From: Phycisphaerales bacterium
Lineage (GTDB): Bacteria; Planctomycetota; Phycisphaerae; Phycisphaerales; SM1A02
Direction: 5' to 3'
Length of the DNA: 64,000 nucleotides
Assembly: GCA_022447205.1 (NCBI GenBank)
Contig: JAKVBQ010000002.1
Span: 130,913-194,912, forward strand
Positions 61,345 through 64,000 of the stretch are shown piece by piece. A model generated the notes under the pieces. That model saw only the letters and a program-made list of their open reading frames with translations, ran no database searches and was not told the DNA's origin. Position 1 is the stretch's first letter. Each line of letters opens with the position of its first letter. A program made the translations under genes and the position numbers.

Positions 61345-61587
61345 ATGAACCCGATTCAACAGGTCAGAGACTGGGCCAAGGACATCGTCGATCTCGCCCT
61401 GATCCTGATTGCCTTTGGTGTTGTCGTGTACATCATCTTCGGCCCGGACAACGGCTGGTACTTCTCGAGCATCACGGCAAACCTCATTGGTTTCATCAAT
61501 GAAATCGGCAGCAACAGCCTCGCCGGCATCATTGCCCTGTTCGTGATCATCTGGTGCTTCGCTCGAAGGCCAGGACACTCCGGCTGA
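61345..61587 (+). CDS. Small two-helix membrane protein
   Basis: 80 residues from ATG 61345, with GGAGAG at a normal distance upstream. Two transmembrane helices (IVDLALILIAFGVVVYIIFG and SLAGIIALFVIIWCF) separated by a loop with NGWYFSSITANLIGFINEIGSN. Ends with a short basic tail. Function unknown. It is a single-gene unit between two good terminators. Confidence 0.65.
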   Translation: MNPIQQVRDWAKDIVDLALILIAFGVVVYIIFGPDNGWYFSSITANLIGFINEIGSNSLAGIIALFVIIWCFARRPGHSG

Positions 61588-61611
61588 CTTCTAGCCAACT
61601 GATCAAACAAG

Positions 61612-61649
61612 CAGCCTTCCGTCTTTCGCCGACGGAAGGCTGTCTTTTT
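61612..61649 (+). terminator. Rho-independent terminator of the small membrane gene
   Basis: 12-bp stem cagccttccgtc (61612-61623) with gacggaaggctg (61631-61642), loop tttcgcc, tail tcttttt. Confidence 0.85.
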
Positions 61650-61723
61650 GGGGGTTTTGAAGACCAGCGGGAGCAACCCTCGACCGTCGTGACAATCGTC
61701 AAACGTGCTATCGTGCGAGGCCC

Positions 61724-62641
61724 ATGTCTCCCAAGCCAGATCGCAGCGCCACCATCGGGGTGTTCCAGGCCATTGCCGGTTACGGCTGGTGGGGCTTCGT
61801 CACCGCGCTGTACTACCACTGGCTGATCGGACCGAATCCACTGGACCTGGTGTCCTGGCGTGCGATCACGGCACTTCCGGTGGTCTTCGTGCTGGTGGTC
61901 GCCTCGAAGTCGATTCCGGAACTCCTCGACACGATCAAGGACTGGGCAAAGCTGAAATGGCTGCTGCTCTCCTCGATCCTGATCCTGGTGAACTGGTTCG
62001 TCTTCATCATCGCGGTGGTCAACGAACAGCTCCTGGACGCGAGTCTCGGGTACTACATGAACCCCCTGGTCTCGGTCGCGCTGGGCGCACTGATCCTGAA
62101 GGAGCGCCTGAGGTCCCTGCAGTGGGTTGCGGTCGGTTTCGCGTTCCTGGGCGTCGCGTGGCTCATCATCATGCTCGGCTCCCTCCCATGGATCGCCCTG
62201 GCCCTGGGCATCTCGTTTCCCCTCTACGGGCTGATCCGCAAGAAGTGCCCCTCGAGCGCCGTGGTGGGCCTGACCGTCGAGATGATGTTCCTGACCCCCC
62301 TCCTGACCTGCATCTCGATCGTGCTCCTTGCTCGGGGTGAATCGGCCCTCCAGACCGGGACGACGCTCCAGGTCCTGATCCTGCCCCTGAGCGGACTGGT
62401 CACGGTGGTACCTCTGGCCTTCTTCTCCGCGGCGGCAAGAAGACTCAGGCTCAGCACGGTCGGCATGCTCCAGTACATCGCACCCACCGGGCAGTTCCTG
62501 ACTGCATTCCTCATCTTCCGCGAGGAGGTGAACCAGGAGCTCTGGGTCGCCTTCGCCTGCGTGTGGTTGGGGATCATCATCTATTCCTGGGAATCCTCAC
62601 GACGCCAGCGGATGGAGACAACGGTCTCCGACATCGGCTGA
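61724..62641 (+). CDS. rarD: RarD-type EamA transporter
   Basis: 305 residues with about ten transmembrane helices arranged as two EamA repeats. RarD hallmarks are GVFQAIAGYGWWGFVTALYYHWL at the start, the WRAI motif in DLVSWRAITALP, NWFVFIIAV, and the LGYYMNPLVSVALGAL stretch. The E. coli RarD is of uncertain substrate (annotated chloramphenicol-sensitivity). It is single, between a terminator and comEC. Confidence 0.86.
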   Translation: MSPKPDRSATIGVFQAIAGYGWWGFVTALYYHWLIGPNPLDLVSWRAITALPVVFVLVVASKSIPELLDTIKDWAKLKWLLLSSILILVNWFVFIIAVVNEQLLDASLGYYMNPLVSVALGALILKERLRSLQWVAVGFAFLGVAWLIIMLGSLPWIALALGISFPLYGLIRKKCPSSAVVGLTVEMMFLTPLLTCISIVLLARGESALQTGTTLQVLILPLSGLVTVVPLAFFSAAARRLRLSTVGMLQYIAPTGQFLTAFLIFREEVNQELWVAFACVWLGIIIYSWESSRRQRMETTVSDIG

Positions 62642-62717
62642 GCAAAGTCCTGCCAAAGAGCCGTTCCTGAAAGAACCCGACAAGGGGTGACTAGCCTCGA
62701 TCCGGAAGGACGAGGCG

Positions 62718-64000
62718 ATGCATTTGCAGCAATTCAGAAGACGCATCAAGCAACTGACTCGACCTCGAGAACAGGCGTCACGGGAATCGAACCTCGGATT
62801 CACGCCCGGACTCCTCCCCATCGCCTGCATCGCCTGGTGCATCGGTACCGACATAGGACTGGGCGTGGACTTCGATGCCGGAACATGGGTGCTTGGTGCA
62901 TTCCCTCTTGCAGCACTTTCGTTCATCTTTCGTGGTCGATTCCTCCATCTCAGGGGATCGACCTTCCTGCTCTCCGTTGCGGTGGTCGCTTTCGGCATGG
63001 CCTCCCAGACGATCGGAACGATTGACAAGGACACTGCGAAGGTTCTCTCTATCGCGGATGGGAGAATCGTCAAGGTCGAAGGTGTCGTGGGCTCCAGTCC
63101 GGTGATTCGAGAATCAAATCTCGGTGCTCTCGAACACCATGGCCATGTTGCAGGATCAATCACCTTCGTGGTGAACGACTGGTTGATGCATCACGAAGGT
63201 GATCGAACCATCGCGTCGGAGTGCTCACTGTCGATTAGTGTGACGGAACATGCAGGCAGCCTGGCTGTCACGGAAGGTGACAGGATCAGTCTGCGAGGAC
63301 GTTTGATCAAGAACCGAAGCAAGCGGAATCCTGGCGAAAGGACTTCAACGCCGAAAGCATGGGTCGACATCCCAAACCACCAACTGATCAAGTTGATCCC
63401 TGGAGATCCGACGCTCACGGGGTTGTCGGCAGCATCGATTCACTCCGCGTGGCAGGAGACGATACGGAACGCTCTTGACTCAGCCCTCTCCTTCCACGGA
63501 AGCATCCGGGACCGGGCACTGGTCCGGGCGATCATCCTTGGCGTGCGAGACAGCAGTTTTCAGGAGATGTCCATTCCATACAGACGAACGGGCCTGGCTC
63601 ATTACCTGGCGGTGAGTGGCTTCGCCTTCGGAGTCCTGATTGCCATTCCGGGCGTGCTGCTGACGACCCAACGACCGGGTATCGCCGGTTTGATCATGGT
63701 CATGGTCGTCATCATGGGCCTCTGCTCCATCGATATCCGCGCGCCAGCACTTCGTGCAGGAATCATGTCGGCGGTCTTCTTCCTCGGGCACGCCCTGGGA
63801 AGAGACTGGCATCGGGCAAGCCTGCTCGCACTCGGCTGCATGATCATCCTTCTGATCGATCCGCTTGAATTGGGAAGACCGGGATTTCAGCTCTCGTTCT
63901 CGGTTGTGGCATCGATACTCGTCCTGTCACCTGAACTCGACCGAAGGATCTCGTTGCTATTCGATGAACACGGCGAAGGGGCTGGTGCGTGCATAGCCCG
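62718..64000 (+). CDS. comEC: ComEC/Rec2 DNA-uptake channel (3' end outside window)
   Basis: 427 codons are visible and the frame runs off the window end. Start at ATG 62718, with GGAAGGA upstream. Inner-membrane protein that carries single-stranded DNA into the cytoplasm in natural transformation. The N-terminal DUF4131 part (about 25-230) has hydrophobic helices (LLPIACIAWCIGTDIGLGV) and an OB-like region (VEGVVGSSPVIRES). The competence domain follows: GLAHYLAVSGFAFGVLIAIP (family: GLAHLLAISGLH), APALRAGIMSAVFFLG and PLELGRPGFQLSFSVV. ComEC often has a C-terminal MBL domain; it would be beyond the window. The gene lies 76 bases after rarD. Confidence 0.87.
   Translation, partial: MHLQQFRRRIKQLTRPREQASRESNLGFTPGLLPIACIAWCIGTDIGLGVDFDAGTWVLGAFPLAALSFIFRGRFLHLRGSTFLLSVAVVAFGMASQTIGTIDKDTAKVLSIADGRIVKVEGVVGSSPVIRESNLGALEHHGHVAGSITFVVNDWLMHHEGDRTIASECSLSISVTEHAGSLAVTEGDRISLRGRLIKNRSKRNPGERTSTPKAWVDIPNHQLIKLIPGDPTLTGLSAASIHSAWQETIRNALDSALSFHGSIRDRALVRAIILGVRDSSFQEMSIPYRRTGLAHYLAVSGFAFGVLIAIPGVLLTTQRPGIAGLIMVMVVIMGLCSIDIRAPALRAGIMSAVFFLGHALGRDWHRASLLALGCMIILLIDPLELGRPGFQLSFSVVASILVLSPELDRRISLLFDEHGEGAGACIA

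Noticed and set aside
1..64000. tRNA, rRNA, insertion sequence or prophage signals
   Set aside because: I looked through the intergenic stretches and saw no cloverleaf-like sequence, transposase, integrase or phage structural gene. A covariance-model scan would be needed to exclude small structured RNAs.

Overview
The window is a GC-rich, densely coded bacterial chromosome segment carrying about 57 protein genes. I see no rRNA, tRNA, CRISPR array, insertion sequence or prophage. Several traits point to a planctomycete, most likely of the Phycisphaerae type: a tiny secreted protein with two dockerin-type calcium loops, a CE15-type esterase fused to a DUF1080 domain, VIT/von Willebrand proteins tied to an ECF sigma factor, a Lys/Arg-repeat histone-H1-like protein, many short lipoproteins and short operons. 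The taxonomy is inference from gene content; no marker gene was compared.

Layout. 1-2 kb (minus): the clamp-loader subunit gene holB, cut by the window edge, and a SPOR-like lipoprotein. 2.1-2.5 kb: a FlgM-like protein with a strong hairpin. 2.6-7.4 kb: a two-gene amidohydrolase operon in which two of three domains lack the metal-binding HxH motif. 7.4-10.8 kb: two small lipoproteins, a non-catalytic M16 peptidase homologue and dapB. 11-13 kb: histone-like protein, 7Fe ferredoxin and small membrane proteins. 13-24 kb: a DEAD-box helicase with unusual motifs, a short-chain fatty acid transporter, a His/Asp-rich coiled-coil lipoprotein, NADP-type gdhA, a HAMP-PP2C phosphatase, a histidine phosphatase, an OprB-type porin and a YjbQ-family protein.

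24-37 kb is metabolically coherent. It has three enoyl-CoA hydratase paralogues, a long acyl-CoA dehydrogenase, a leucine dehydrogenase, and further on E1alpha, E1beta and E2 of a 2-oxoacid dehydrogenase complex. Together these read as branched-chain amino acid catabolism: deamination, oxidative decarboxylation, then beta-oxidation-like steps. E3 is not in the window. A dockerin mini-protein, a glycerophosphodiesterase and a gamma-glutamyltransferase lie between the two parts. 37-40.5 kb holds a cystathionine beta-lyase, a UDP-sugar dehydrogenase and an MBL-fold hydrolase.

40.5-45.6 kb has three short exported or membrane proteins, then deoC, a polyphosphate-glucokinase-like ROK kinase on the other strand, and two adjacent aldehyde dehydrogenase genes that look like ALDH16 split into its catalytic and pseudo-enzyme halves. 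45.6-54 kb is carbohydrate- and envelope-related: a large GH35-like protein that appears to lack its nucleophile, then divergently TolC, a CE15-DUF1080 esterase and an HlyD-type adaptor, closed by a clear terminator with no pump gene. 54-58.3 kb is an ECF sigma factor overlapping a 1206-residue protein whose N-terminus resembles a membrane anti-sigma factor and whose exported part is VIT plus vWA. 58-64 kb has lgt, trpD, small membrane proteins, rarD and a comEC cut by the window end.

The strongest candidates for something little described are the sigma / anti-sigma-VIT-vWA unit, the split ALDH16 beside deoC, and the TolC-esterase-HlyD operon without a pump. I could not search databases, so novelty is not established for any of them.
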